Below are positions 1-11,321 of a DNA stretch of 64,000 bases, piece by piece (position 1 is the first letter of the stretch; the number at the start of each line of letters is the position of its first letter). Source of the stretch: Kofleriaceae bacterium (GTDB lineage Bacteria > Myxococcota_A > Polyangia > Haliangiales > Haliangiaceae); assembly GCA_018058095.1 (NCBI GenBank), contig JAGPCO010000005.1, forward strand, positions 62,001 through 126,000, in the 5' to 3' direction. The notes beneath the pieces were generated by a model. The model was given only the letters and a program-made list of their open reading frames with translations, was not told the origin of the DNA and ran no database searches. The translations under genes were made by a program, and so were the position numbers.

Positions 1-399
1 GCGGTAGCGCCCGCCGAACATCAACATGCGGCCGGCGCCGTCGAGGGCGGCGGCGTGGCGGCCGCGCGCCGACGGGCCGGCGCCGGTGGCCTGGGCCCAT
101 CCGGTGGTGGGGTCGAGCAGCCAGGTCTCGTCGAGGTACCGCACCTGCGGCTGCTGGTTGACGACCGGGCCATCGTCGCCGCCGAAGATGACGAAGCGGC
201 CGGTGGTCGGATCGGCCACGCCGACCAGATCGGACCGGCCGCCGGGCCGGGCCTCACCCCAGCCCGCGTCGGCGCCGGCGCCGGGCGCGTCGACGGTGGC
301 GGCGGCGCCGTCGTCGCCGCAGGCGCCGAGGCCGGCGGCCAGGGCGAGCGCGAGCCAGCGGGCGGGGTGATACGACACGGGCGAGCGAAGTGGCGGCAC
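1..399 (-). CDS. Kelch-repeat lipoprotein, C-terminal part outside window
   Basis: The reverse strand reads a GTG-started protein whose N-terminus is a lipoprotein signal (hydrophobic ALALAAGLGA then Cys, followed by GDDG and an Ala/Gly-rich linker). It continues with two kelch-type strands (FVIFGGDDG and MLMFGGRYR) separated by a typical YLDETWLLD/W blade. Kelch blades form beta-propellers that usually bind protein or sugar; the role here is unknown. The GTG start is supported by a TATAGT box 6 nt upstream, inside the end of the ABC exporter gene. The gene runs off the left edge, so the number of blades cannot be given. Confidence 0.75.
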   Translation of the reverse strand, partial: MPPLRSPVSYHPARWLALALAAGLGACGDDGAAATVDAPGAGADAGWGEARPGGRSDLVGVADPTTGRFVIFGGDDGPVVNQQPQVRYLDETWLLDPTTGWAQATGAGPSARGRHAAALDGAGRMLMFGGRYR

Positions 400-405
400 G
401 CCCGG

Positions 406-411
406 ACTATA
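406..411 (-). promoter_or_regulatory. -10-like box (TATAGT) of the kelch gene
   Basis: TATAGT on the reverse strand lies 6 nt before the GTG at 399. This is the spacing expected if transcription begins at the start codon. It overlaps the stop codon of the ABC exporter gene. Confidence 0.5.
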
Positions 412-2323
412 CGGCGGTCGCGGCCGGGCGGGGCTCGCCGATGACCTGGTGCTCGACCAGGCGCCGGTACACGCCGGCCCGGGCCATCAGCTCGTCGTGG
501 CGGCCGCTCTCGACGACGCGGCCGCCGTCGAGCACGACGATGCGGTCGGCGTCGCGCACGGTCGACAGCCGGTGGGCGACGACCAGCGTGGTGCGGCCCT
601 TCATCAGGCGGGCCAGCGCGGCCTGGACCTGGGCCTCGCTCTCGGCGTCGAGGTTCGAGGTCGCCTCGTCGAGGATGAGCACGCGCGGGTCGGCCAAGAG
701 GGCGCGGGCGATGGCCAGCCGCTGCTTCTGCCCGCCCGACAGCTTGACGCCGCGCTCGCCGATCATCGTCGCGTAGCCGTCGGGGAAGCCGGTGATGAAG
801 TCGTGCGCGCCGGCGTCGCGCGCGGCCTGCTCGACCGCGGCGTCGCTGGCGTCGTCGACGGCGTAGGCGATGTTGGCGCGGATGGTGCCGGCGAACAGCA
901 CCGGCTCCTGCGCGACCATGGCCATGGCCCGGCGCAGCTCGGCCAGGCGCAGCGTGCGCACGTCGGCGCCGTCGAGCCGGACCGCGCCGGCGGCGACATC
1001 GTCGAAGCGCAGCAGCAGGTGCAGCAGCGTGCTCTTGCCCGAGCCCGACGGCCCGACCAGCGCCACCACCTGGCCGGGCGCCACCGTCAGGCTGACGTCG
1101 CGCAGCACCGGCGCGTCGGGCCGGGCCGCGTAGGTGAACTCGACGTGGTCGAACTCGACCGCGCCGCCGCCGGCCGGCAGCGGCGCCGGCGCCGCCGGGT
1201 CGCGGATGGCCGGCACGGTGTCGATGATGGCGAACAGCCGCTCGGTCGCGCCGGCGGCGCGCTGCAGCGAGCCCCACAGCGACGAGATCTCGGCCAGCGC
1301 GCCGGCGACGAGGAAGGTGTACAGGAAGAACTTGGTCAGCTCGCCGGCGGTGAGGTCGCCGGCGATCATGGCCCGCCCGCCCATCCAGATCATGGCCGCC
1401 ACCGCCAGGTAGCCGGCCGCGGTGGCGGTGGCGAAGAACGAGGCGCGCCAGCGCACCAGCTGCAGCGTGCGGGCGAACGCGCCCTCGACGCCCTGGCGGT
1501 AACGCCCGGCCTCGTGCCGCTCGCGCACGAACGCCTGCACGGTGGCGATGGCGCCGAGCGACTCCTGCACCGTGCCCGACACCCGGGCCAGCTCGTCCTG
1601 CACGTCCTTGCTGCGCCGGCGGATCGACTTGCCGAAGTACACCGTGACCAGGACGATGGGCGGGATGACCGCCAGCATCGACAGCGTGAGCTTGGCGTCG
1701 ATCACGAACAGGAAGATGAGGCCGCCGACCAGCTGGAGCAGGTTGCGCAGGGCCATCGACAGCTCGGTCCCGACCACACCCTCGACCACGGTCACGTCCG
1801 ACGACAGCCGGCCGACCAGCTCGCCGGTGCGGCGCTCGTGAAACCACGCCAGCGGCAGGGTCAGCAGGCGGTCGACCACCAGCACGCGCAGGTCGGCGAC
1901 GACCCGCTCGCCCAGCCAGCTCATGGTGTAGTGGCGCAGCCAGATGAGGCCGGCGTGGCCGACGAAGGCGACGCACAGGATGAGGGTGATGCGGTCGAGC
2001 TCGGCCAGCGAGCCCTGGCCCATGCCGACGTCGACGGCCAGGCTGGCCACCTGCGGGTAGGCCAGGGAGATGGCCGAGGCCGCCAGCAGCGTGAGCACGG
2101 CGACGACGAAGCGCGGCCAGTGCGGCCGCAGCAGCTCGATCAGGCGGCCGAGGATCCGCAGCGAGCGGCGGCTGCGGTCGTCGGCGCCGGTGGCGTCGGC
2201 GCTGGCGGCGTCGGCTCCGATGCCGGTGGGGTCGGCGCTGGGGGTGCTGGTGCCGGCGCTGGTGGCGTCGGCGCCGGGGGGGCTGGTGCTGGCCGGACCT
2301 GGCTCGCCGGCCGTGGTGCTCAC
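407..2323 (-). CDS. ABC exporter, fused membrane and ATPase domains (MsbA/BmrA type)
   Basis: A 638-residue half-transporter. After a ~50-residue Ala/Thr/Ser/Asp-rich tail made of GADATSA-like repeats, residues ~60-350 hold six membrane helices of the type-1 exporter fold. Residues ~390-620 are the ATPase: Walker A GPSGSGKST, Q-loop, signature LSGGQKQR, Walker B RVLILDEATS and H-loop VVAHRLS. Such proteins dimerise in the inner membrane and export lipids, drugs or peptides; the substrate cannot be read from sequence. Start is GTG at 2323. The length fits the family if the odd N-terminal tail is excluded. The kelch lipoprotein follows after 7 nt. Confidence 0.9.
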   Translation of the reverse strand: MSTTAGEPGPASTSPPGADATSAGTSTPSADPTGIGADAASADATGADDRSRRSLRILGRLIELLRPHWPRFVVAVLTLLAASAISLAYPQVASLAVDVGMGQGSLAELDRITLILCVAFVGHAGLIWLRHYTMSWLGERVVADLRVLVVDRLLTLPLAWFHERRTGELVGRLSSDVTVVEGVVGTELSMALRNLLQLVGGLIFLFVIDAKLTLSMLAVIPPIVLVTVYFGKSIRRRSKDVQDELARVSGTVQESLGAIATVQAFVRERHEAGRYRQGVEGAFARTLQLVRWRASFFATATAAGYLAVAAMIWMGGRAMIAGDLTAGELTKFFLYTFLVAGALAEISSLWGSLQRAAGATERLFAIIDTVPAIRDPAAPAPLPAGGGAVEFDHVEFTYAARPDAPVLRDVSLTVAPGQVVALVGPSGSGKSTLLHLLLRFDDVAAGAVRLDGADVRTLRLAELRRAMAMVAQEPVLFAGTIRANIAYAVDDASDAAVEQAARDAGAHDFITGFPDGYATMIGERGVKLSGGQKQRLAIARALLADPRVLILDEATSNLDAESEAQVQAALARLMKGRTTLVVAHRLSTVRDADRIVVLDGGRVVESGRHDELMARAGVYRRLVEHQVIGEPRPAATAV

Positions 2324-2409
2324 TGCGGCGGTGTAGCCCAGCGCCGTCCGCCCGTCACCTGGCCGGACGACCGGGAATCGGCTGGCGGTGGCCGGGGTGT
2401 GGACAGGCG

Positions 2410-2440
2410 TTGACCTGTTATCGACATGATTACGTATATA
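2410..2440 (+). promoter_or_regulatory. Promoter of the coiled-coil gene
   Basis: TTGACC (2410-2415) and TATATA (2435-2440) are 19 nt apart in an AT-rich patch. CGTATATATACG (2433-2444) is a perfect 12-bp palindrome that could also be an operator. Confidence 0.45.
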
Positions 2441-2520
2441 TACGGGCCAAGCCGGGTCGGGCCCGAGACTTGCATTGAATAGCCATGTCCACGCGCCTAC
2501 AATGCTCTGAGAGGTCGATC

Positions 2521-2883
2521 ATGTCGGAAGAGCTGACCGTACAGATCCTGATCCAGATTCGCGACGAGGTCCGTGGCACCAACACGCGGCTCGACGCCAC
2601 CAACGCGCGGCTCGACGCCACCAACGAGCGGCTCGACGCCACCAGCGATCGGCTCGACGCCTCCGTCGGGCGGCTCGACGCCTCGGTCGGGCGGCTCGAC
2701 CGCCGGGTCGACACCCTCAGCCGGCGCCAGGTCGAGGCCGAGGTCCGCCTCGCGACCGAGCTGACCGAGGTCAACACGACCCTGCACGAGATGACCTCGC
2801 TGCTGCGCGATCGCCTCGATCTGCGCGACCGCGTCGCCCGGTGCGAGAGCGACATCGCCGACCTCAAGCACCGCCTGGCCTGA
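2521..2883 (+). CDS. Small coiled-coil repeat protein
   Basis: A 120-residue soluble protein. Residues ~15-75 are tandem heptad-like units (TRLDATN, ARLDATN, ERLDATS, RLDASVG repeated) with Leu and Arg/Asp at fixed places, typical of a parallel coiled coil. The remainder is also helical. No catalytic motif is visible. ATG at 2521 is chosen over an ATG at 2485 because GAGAGG lies 7 nt upstream and the extension looks non-coding. The repeat units probably expand and contract by slippage. I recall similar short coiled-coil proteins from other myxobacterial genomes, but no function is known to me. Confidence 0.75.
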   Translation: MSEELTVQILIQIRDEVRGTNTRLDATNARLDATNERLDATSDRLDASVGRLDASVGRLDRRVDTLSRRQVEAEVRLATELTEVNTTLHEMTSLLRDRLDLRDRVARCESDIADLKHRLA

Positions 2884-2930
2884 TCGACTGCGGCCTGGCC
2901 TGATCGACAGCGGCCTGGCCTGATCGACCG
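2871..2930 (+). repeat. 20-bp tandem repeat copying the gene's own stop region (3 units)
   Basis: Three 20-bp units (core GGCCTGATCGAC) begin inside the last codons of the coiled-coil gene, so each unit carries a copy of its Leu-Ala-stop end. Units differ at one or two positions. A slippage duplication of the 3' end is the simplest explanation. Confidence 0.8.
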
Positions 2931-2943
2931 CGGCGTCGCGCGC

Positions 2944-5534
<2,591 letters not shown>

Positions 5535-5538
<4 letters not shown>

Positions 5539-7784
5539 GGCGGCGGTGGATCGGGCACCGGCACGAAGCCGAGGCGCTGCGACTGGCCGTCGCCGAGCTG
5601 GCCCTGCTCGTTGCGGCCCCAGCACCACACCGAGTCGTCGGTCTGTATGCCGCAGGTGAACTCGAACCCGGCCACGACCCGCTTCCACGTCGCGCTGCCG
5701 ACCCGGGTCGGCGCCGGCACCTGGATCGCCATGCCGGGGCCGAGGCCGAGCTGGCCGTAGGTGTTACTGCCCCAGCAATACAGCTCCCCGCTGTCGACGG
5801 TCACGCCACACGCGTGCTCGCGGCCGAGCGCCAGATGAGCCCAGGGCTGGTTGGAGTCGGTCCGGGCCGGGGCGCCGGTGGTGCTGGCCGCGCGGCCGAG
5901 CTGGCCGCGGCTGTTGCGGCCCCAGCACCACGCCTGCTGGGTGCCGTCGAGCGCGCACGTGAACGCCTCGCCGGCGTAGATGGCGGAGCCCGTCAGCGGC
6001 GCACCCTGGGCCTGGACTGTCACCGCGGCGGGGCCGCCGACCTCGGGCGTGGTGCCGAGCTGGCCGTCGCTGTTGCGGCCCCAGCACGCGATCTGGGTGT
6101 TGCTCCGCACCGCGCAGGTGTGGGTCCCGCCGGTGCTGACGTCGTTGATCATGGACGCGACGATTCGCGGCACGTTGGCGTCAGCGGCGTTGCCGAGCTG
6201 GCCCTCGTCGTGGCGGCCCCAGCACGAGAGGTCGCCGTGCTCGAGCCCGCAGCTGTGGCGCCCCGTGTCGACCTGTTGCCACCCAGTCGCGCTGGTCGCG
6301 ACGCGCAGCGGCCGCGCGCTGTCGCTGGTGTCGTCCTGCCCGAGCTGGCCGCTGCCGCCATCGCCCCAGCACCACAGCGCCGGCGGGGTGGCGCGGTCGA
6401 TCAGGCACGACGTGTCATCGCCGAGCGACAGCGCGCCTGCCGTCGCGCCGGTGACCGGCGTCGGCGCCGCGCGCGCGCGGTTGGTCCCGTCGCCGACCTG
6501 ACCGTCGCTGTTGTCGCCCCAGCACGCGACCGCGCCTGCGCCCTCGATCAAGCAGCCGTGGCCGGCGCCGACGGATAGGCTGCTGGCGCTGCGACCGAGG
6601 GCGAGCGGCTCCGGCATCGGCCCGCCGGAGCCAACCCCGAGCTGGGCGGCGCCATTGTTGCCGGTGCACCACAACGTGGCGTCGCCCGCGTCGATGGCGC
6701 AGGAGTGGGTGGCGCCCGACGAGGCCGCCGCCCACCGGCGATCGGGCACGACCGACGACGGGGTGAGCACCGGCTGGTCGCGGTCGAGCGCGAGGCGTCC
6801 GTGGTCAGCGTCGCCCCAGCACCACAGGAGGCCGGCCTCGTCGAGGGCGCAGGTGTGCCGGCCGCCGACCGCGAGGGTGCTCGCCACGGCCAGCACCTGG
6901 CCGGGCGGCCGGCTGCCCGCGCCCTGGCCTTGCCCGACCTGGCCGACCTCGTCGAAGCCCCAGCACCAGATCTCACCGGCGGTGGTCCGGGCACACGTGT
7001 GGGCATTGCCGACGCCGACCTCGCTCCACGACAAGGCGGTGGCCGCCGCCGCCGGGACCGGGACCGTCGACGACGTGTTGCCGCCCCGGCCGAGCTGACC
7101 GGTGCTGCCCAGGCCCCAGCACCACAACGCGCCGGTGGTCTGGGTGGCGCAGGCGTGGAGCGGGCCGGCGGCGACCTGGTCGTAGTCGGTGCCAGTGATC
7201 TGGGTCGGCTGGTCCTGCAGGATGACGCCCCCCGTCGGCGCCAGCAGGCCCGTGCCGAGCTGGCCGAAGCTGTCCGCGCCCCAGCTCCACATCGTCCCGT
7301 CGGTGGCCACGGCCACCGTGTAGAACGAACCGGCCGCGACCGCCTTCCACGACACCACCCCGGCGGCGCCAGCGGACACCGCGACCGGGCGCGGCTGGGC
7401 GGCGGTGCTGGAGATGCCGAGCTGGCCGCTGCTGTCGCTGCCCCAGCACCACAGGCTGTCGTTCATCTGGACGCCGCACGTGTGGAACACGCCGAGGCTG
7501 ACCTGCTTCCAGGTCGTGCCGGGCTCGACCTGGGTCGGGCGGGACCGGGGGCCGTAGGAGCGGTCGCCGAGCTGTCCGGAGATGTTCTCGCCCCAGCACC
7601 ACAGCGCCGCGGCCTCGTCGATGGCGCAGGTGTGGTTCAGGCCGGCGACGACCCGGCTCCACCGCTTGGAGCCAGCGACCGGCGCGTCGCCGCGGGCGGC
7701 GTCGGCCCCGCCCGCGCCTGGATCGACGCCGAACACCAGGTTGCAGGCCGACGCCAGCAGCAGGGTGGCCAGGGCCGCGCGCAT
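5535..7784 (-). CDS. RCC1-repeat lipoprotein, 14 repeats
   Basis: 749 residues with a short lipoprotein-type signal ([10 protein letters not shown] at Cys14). The rest is a series of about 14 RCC1-type units of the form CAID...LWCWGxNxxGQLG, spaced ~50 residues, enough for two seven-bladed propellers. One unit has WSWG and one LWCTG in place of WCWG. RCC1-like propellers mediate protein or ligand binding. Many units carry a Cys pair (HTCxxx...LWCWG), which suggests disulphides in an exported protein. The family is abundant in myxobacteria; no substrate is known. Start is ATG with a TACCCT box 7 nt upstream. Its stop overlaps the hrpB start. Confidence 0.88.
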
Positions 7785-7791
7785 CGGCCGC

Positions 7792-7797
7792 AGGGTA
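7792..7797 (-). promoter_or_regulatory. -10-like box (TACCCT) of the RCC1 gene
   Basis: TACCCT on the reverse strand, 7 nt before the ATG at 7784. Confidence 0.35.
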
Positions 7798-7904
7798 ACA
7801 TCATCGCGCCATTCGCTCGGTACCGCCGGGCGTCTCGTCGGCCGGGTCGTGGATGGCGCCGGGTGCGCTTGACCCGCCGTCGCGCCTGGCTTGCACTCGG
7901 GGGC

Positions 7905-10900
7905 ATGGGGCTATTCGCACTCCGTCGGGCCATGCGCCAGGCCGCCACCACCGCCGAGGCCGAGGCCGTCGCCGCCGCGGCCTCGCTGGGCACCGACACC
8001 GGTGCGTTCCTCGATCAGGCCTGGGCCGCCGTCGGCGATCTCAAGAAGGTGAGCGCGCTGTACCAGCAGGTGGCCACGGCCAACCCGGCGGTGGCGCTGG
8101 TGCTGGCGCGCTTCGAGCGCATGATGGGTGGCCGCGGCGACGAGTCGGCCATGGCCCTGCGCGGCCTGCTCGAGGAGGATGGCGTGGTCCTGACTGCGCC
8201 GCTGCTGGTGGCCAACCTGGCCGGCGGCGCGCGGATGCAGGCGGCGGCGCGGCTGGTGATGCTGGGCGACGCCCGGGGCGTGCCGCGCATGCGGGAGGCG
8301 CTGGCCGACGCGCCCGAGCGGTCGTGGCAGGCCGCGCTGTGGGCCGGCATCGCCCACTGGGGCAGCGACGCCGACCGGGCCGAGGCCCGGGCCCAGCAGC
8401 GCGGCGAGTTCGACTACCTCACCGCCGAGCTGGCGCGCCAGGGTGACGAGGCCGCCGGCGCCGCGCTCGGCCGCGCCCTCGACGGGTTCGTCGACCGCTG
8501 GGACGCCGGCGAGCGGATGTCGAGCAGCGACTACGAGCCGGTGCGCTTGCTCCTCGGCATGATCCACGACGCCCGCCCGGCCTCCGCCATCCCGGCGCTG
8601 GTCCGCGCCTGCGTGTCGCCGCTGGTGGTCGGCGCGCTGGCGGCGCTGGCGGCGCAAGGGCCGGCCGGGGCGGCGGCGGCGGCGCCGTCGGCCCGGGCCC
8701 TGCTCGCCGACGTGCGCGGGCCCGAGGACGATCGCATGTGGGCCTACCGCCTGGCCGCGCAGGTCGCGCTGTCGGCCGCGGGTGAGGCGCCGACCGAGCT
8801 CGACACCGCGCGGGCGGCGCTGACGCGGGCCCACCTGCGCCGCTACGGCTACCCGAAGGTCGATGACCTGCGCCAGATCCACCTGCTGGCGGCCCGGCTG
8901 CTGCTCGACCACGGCGACGAGGTCGACCGGACCGAGGTCGCACGCCTGGCCACGGCCGATCACCAGCAGCTGCGCCAGCTCGGCCTGGCTGCCTACGACC
9001 GGCTCGGTCGGCCGCGGCCGACCCTGCGCTACTGCGATCCGGCGCGGGTGGCGTGGGAGCAGGCGCAGCATGGCTCGGCCCGGCTGCGCGAGCTGCTGGC
9101 TGACCCGGGCGCGGTGTGGCCGCACTTCGTGGCCAAGGCCCTCGCCGCCAGCGACGACGAGGCCGGTCGGGCAGCGGCGCTCGACTGGGCGTTTGCTGTG
9201 GTCGGCGCGGCCCGGCCGTACCCCATCTCGTATCTCGAGGCGAGCGACCTCGGCGAGGAGGTGGCCGCCGCGGTCGGCGTGGTCAAGCAGCTGGTCGCCG
9301 ACGACGAGGCGGGGCTGGCCCGGGTCCGCGCCCTGGCCCATCCGTGGCTCGACCAGGCGGTGCTCGGCAGCAAGCCGGCGCCGCGGGCCGCGGAGGCCCT
9401 TGGTCAGGCCGACGCCATCGGCGCCGTGGTGCGACGGATCGATCGCGTGCCGTTCGTGCTGGGCAAGCACATCAACGGGCTGGCGCTCGACGCGGACGGG
9501 CGACGCCTGGCCGTGGTCGGCGATGGGCTGGGGGTGATCGTCGACGCCGTCACCGGCGCGGTCGTGACCGAGCTGGCGCTGCGCTACTCGTGGGGCTACG
9601 ACGCGGCGTGGGCGCCGCCGGGCGCCGGCGCCGACGCGCTGGTGGTCGCGTACCACGGCGGCCACCTGGTCGAGTTCGACCCGGCCACCGGCGTGGCCCG
9701 GCGTGAGCTGCCGGGGTTCGGCGGCGTGCCGAACGGGGTGCGGTGCTGCGCGTTCTCGGCCGACGGCAGCCGGCTCGCCGCCGGCGGCAGCTGCGGCAAC
9801 GCGGTGATCTACCGCTGGCCGAGCGGCGAGGTGTTGTGGCAGGGCCGCGGCGAGGGTGGCTTCCAGACGGTGCGGTGGAGCGCCGACGGCACGCGCTGCA
9901 CGTTCTCGCACGTCAAGACCGGCGGCGGCACCCGCAACTACCTGCAGGTGGTCGAGCTGGCCACCGGCGCCAGCCAGGAGATCGCGATGCCGTCGTCGAT
10001 GTGGGCGCTCGGGCCCGATCGCGGCGATGGCGCCGCCACCTGGGCCGGCGGCGAGGCCAAGAAGCTGGTCGCCCTCGACGCCACCGGCGCGCCGGGCAAG
10101 AAGACCGCGGCGGTCGGCCGGGTCGTGCGCCTGGTCGCCACCGGCGGCGGCGCCGTGCTGGCCGCGACCGAGGCGGGTCAGCTCGTCCGGGTCGGTCCGG
10201 GCGGCGAGGTGACCGCGCTCGGCGCCGGCGCCGCCACCGGCCAGTCGGCGATCGAGGATGAGATCCACGGCATGGTGGCCGAGGTGCGCGGCGAGCCCGC
10301 GCCGGCGCCGACCGCGCCACCGCTCGAGGGGCCGCTGTGGGCGCTGGCGGTGGCGGGCGACGGACGGGTGTTCGCCGCCGGCACGTCGGGCACCGTGTAC
10401 CGCTTCGACAGCGCCGGCCGATCCGTCGCCGGCGTGACCGGCCAGGTCCACACCGGTCAGGTCCGCGGCTTCGTGCCGCTGGCCGATGGCACGGTCATCT
10501 CTGGGGGCTGGGACGGCCGGGTCCTGGCCTGGTCGCCCGGTGAGCCGGCCGCCCGCCTGATCACCAAGTTCGGGCGCCGGGTCGAGGAGCTGGTGGCCAG
10601 CGCCGACGGTCGGCACGCATGGGTCGGCGGCGACCACGCGGTGTGGCGGGTCGACGCGGCGGCGGCGACGGTGCACCTGGCCCTGCCGGGTGAGGACGTG
10701 GAGGCCCTCGCCGTCGACGATCACGGCGACGTGGTGTGCGCGACCAACCGCGACCGCGTCGTCCGCATCGGCGAAGGCGGCGCGCCGGTGTGGTCGGAGG
10801 CGGTCGCCGATCCGAGCGCGCTGGTGGTGCGCGCCGACGGCGTCATCGTCGTCGGCACCGAGGCCGGGCGCCTGGTCGGGCTCGACCCGGCCGACGGCCG

Positions 10901-11321
10901 CGAGCGCTGGAACCGGCACGAGCATGGCCGCGACCTGATCGACACCGGGCCGTACGGCAACCCGCACTGCACCGTGGTCGGCCTGGCCCGCGCCGGTGAC
11001 ACCTGGTGGAGCGGCTGCAACGACGACACGCTGCGCTGGATGGCGGGCACGACCGAGGTCCGGCGAGTCCGGCGCTTCCTGGTCGACCTCGGCCTGTTCA
11101 ACGGCGTGGTGGCCTCGCCCGATGGCGCGCTGGTCGCCGCCACCGGCAGCGGCTACCTGCACCTGTTCGACGCCCGCCGCGGCGAGCACCTGCGCTCGCT
11201 GCCGCGGACCGAGTTCCCCGGCGCCGACAGCCTGACCCGCCTGGCCTTCGTCGGCGCCGACCGGCTGTGGGTCGGCAGCGAACGCGGCGCGATGTTCGAG
11301 GTGACCCTGGAGGTGCCATGA
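7905..11321 (+). CDS. Large helical-repeat plus WD40/PQQ-like propeller protein
   Basis: 1138 residues. The N-terminal ~500 are Ala/Leu/Arg-rich helices resembling HEAT-type repeats. From ~510 onward are propeller strands of WD40/PQQ character (LALDADGRRLAVVGDG, FSADGSRLAAGGS, WSADGTRCTF, VISGGWDGRVLAW, VVGTEAGRLVGLDPADGRERW), probably two propellers. Such proteins are scaffolds; no catalytic domain is visible. An in-frame GTG at 7863 would add RRRAWLALGG, which resembles a membrane or Tat-like signal, so the start is uncertain. The stop overlaps the next start (ATGA), giving a three-gene coupled unit with 11318 and 12529. Confidence 0.75.
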   Translation: MGLFALRRAMRQAATTAEAEAVAAAASLGTDTGAFLDQAWAAVGDLKKVSALYQQVATANPAVALVLARFERMMGGRGDESAMALRGLLEEDGVVLTAPLLVANLAGGARMQAAARLVMLGDARGVPRMREALADAPERSWQAALWAGIAHWGSDADRAEARAQQRGEFDYLTAELARQGDEAAGAALGRALDGFVDRWDAGERMSSSDYEPVRLLLGMIHDARPASAIPALVRACVSPLVVGALAALAAQGPAGAAAAAPSARALLADVRGPEDDRMWAYRLAAQVALSAAGEAPTELDTARAALTRAHLRRYGYPKVDDLRQIHLLAARLLLDHGDEVDRTEVARLATADHQQLRQLGLAAYDRLGRPRPTLRYCDPARVAWEQAQHGSARLRELLADPGAVWPHFVAKALAASDDEAGRAAALDWAFAVVGAARPYPISYLEASDLGEEVAAAVGVVKQLVADDEAGLARVRALAHPWLDQAVLGSKPAPRAAEALGQADAIGAVVRRIDRVPFVLGKHINGLALDADGRRLAVVGDGLGVIVDAVTGAVVTELALRYSWGYDAAWAPPGAGADALVVAYHGGHLVEFDPATGVARRELPGFGGVPNGVRCCAFSADGSRLAAGGSCGNAVIYRWPSGEVLWQGRGEGGFQTVRWSADGTRCTFSHVKTGGGTRNYLQVVELATGASQEIAMPSSMWALGPDRGDGAATWAGGEAKKLVALDATGAPGKKTAAVGRVVRLVATGGGAVLAATEAGQLVRVGPGGEVTALGAGAATGQSAIEDEIHGMVAEVRGEPAPAPTAPPLEGPLWALAVAGDGRVFAAGTSGTVYRFDSAGRSVAGVTGQVHTGQVRGFVPLADGTVISGGWDGRVLAWSPGEPAARLITKFGRRVEELVASADGRHAWVGGDHAVWRVDAAAATVHLALPGEDVEALAVDDHGDVVCATNRDRVVRIGEGGAPVWSEAVADPSALVVRADGVIVVGTEAGRLVGLDPADGRERWNRHEHGRDLIDTGPYGNPHCTVVGLARAGDTWWSGCNDDTLRWMAGTTEVRRVRRFLVDLGLFNGVVASPDGALVAATGSGYLHLFDARRGEHLRSLPRTEFPGADSLTRLAFVGADRLWVGSERGAMFEVTLEVP

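Noticed and set aside
5539-5688. Upstream extension of hrpB to 5688
   Set aside because: It would overlap the RCC1 gene by 150 bp. GTG 5538 with the GTGA joint and the HrpB start fit better.
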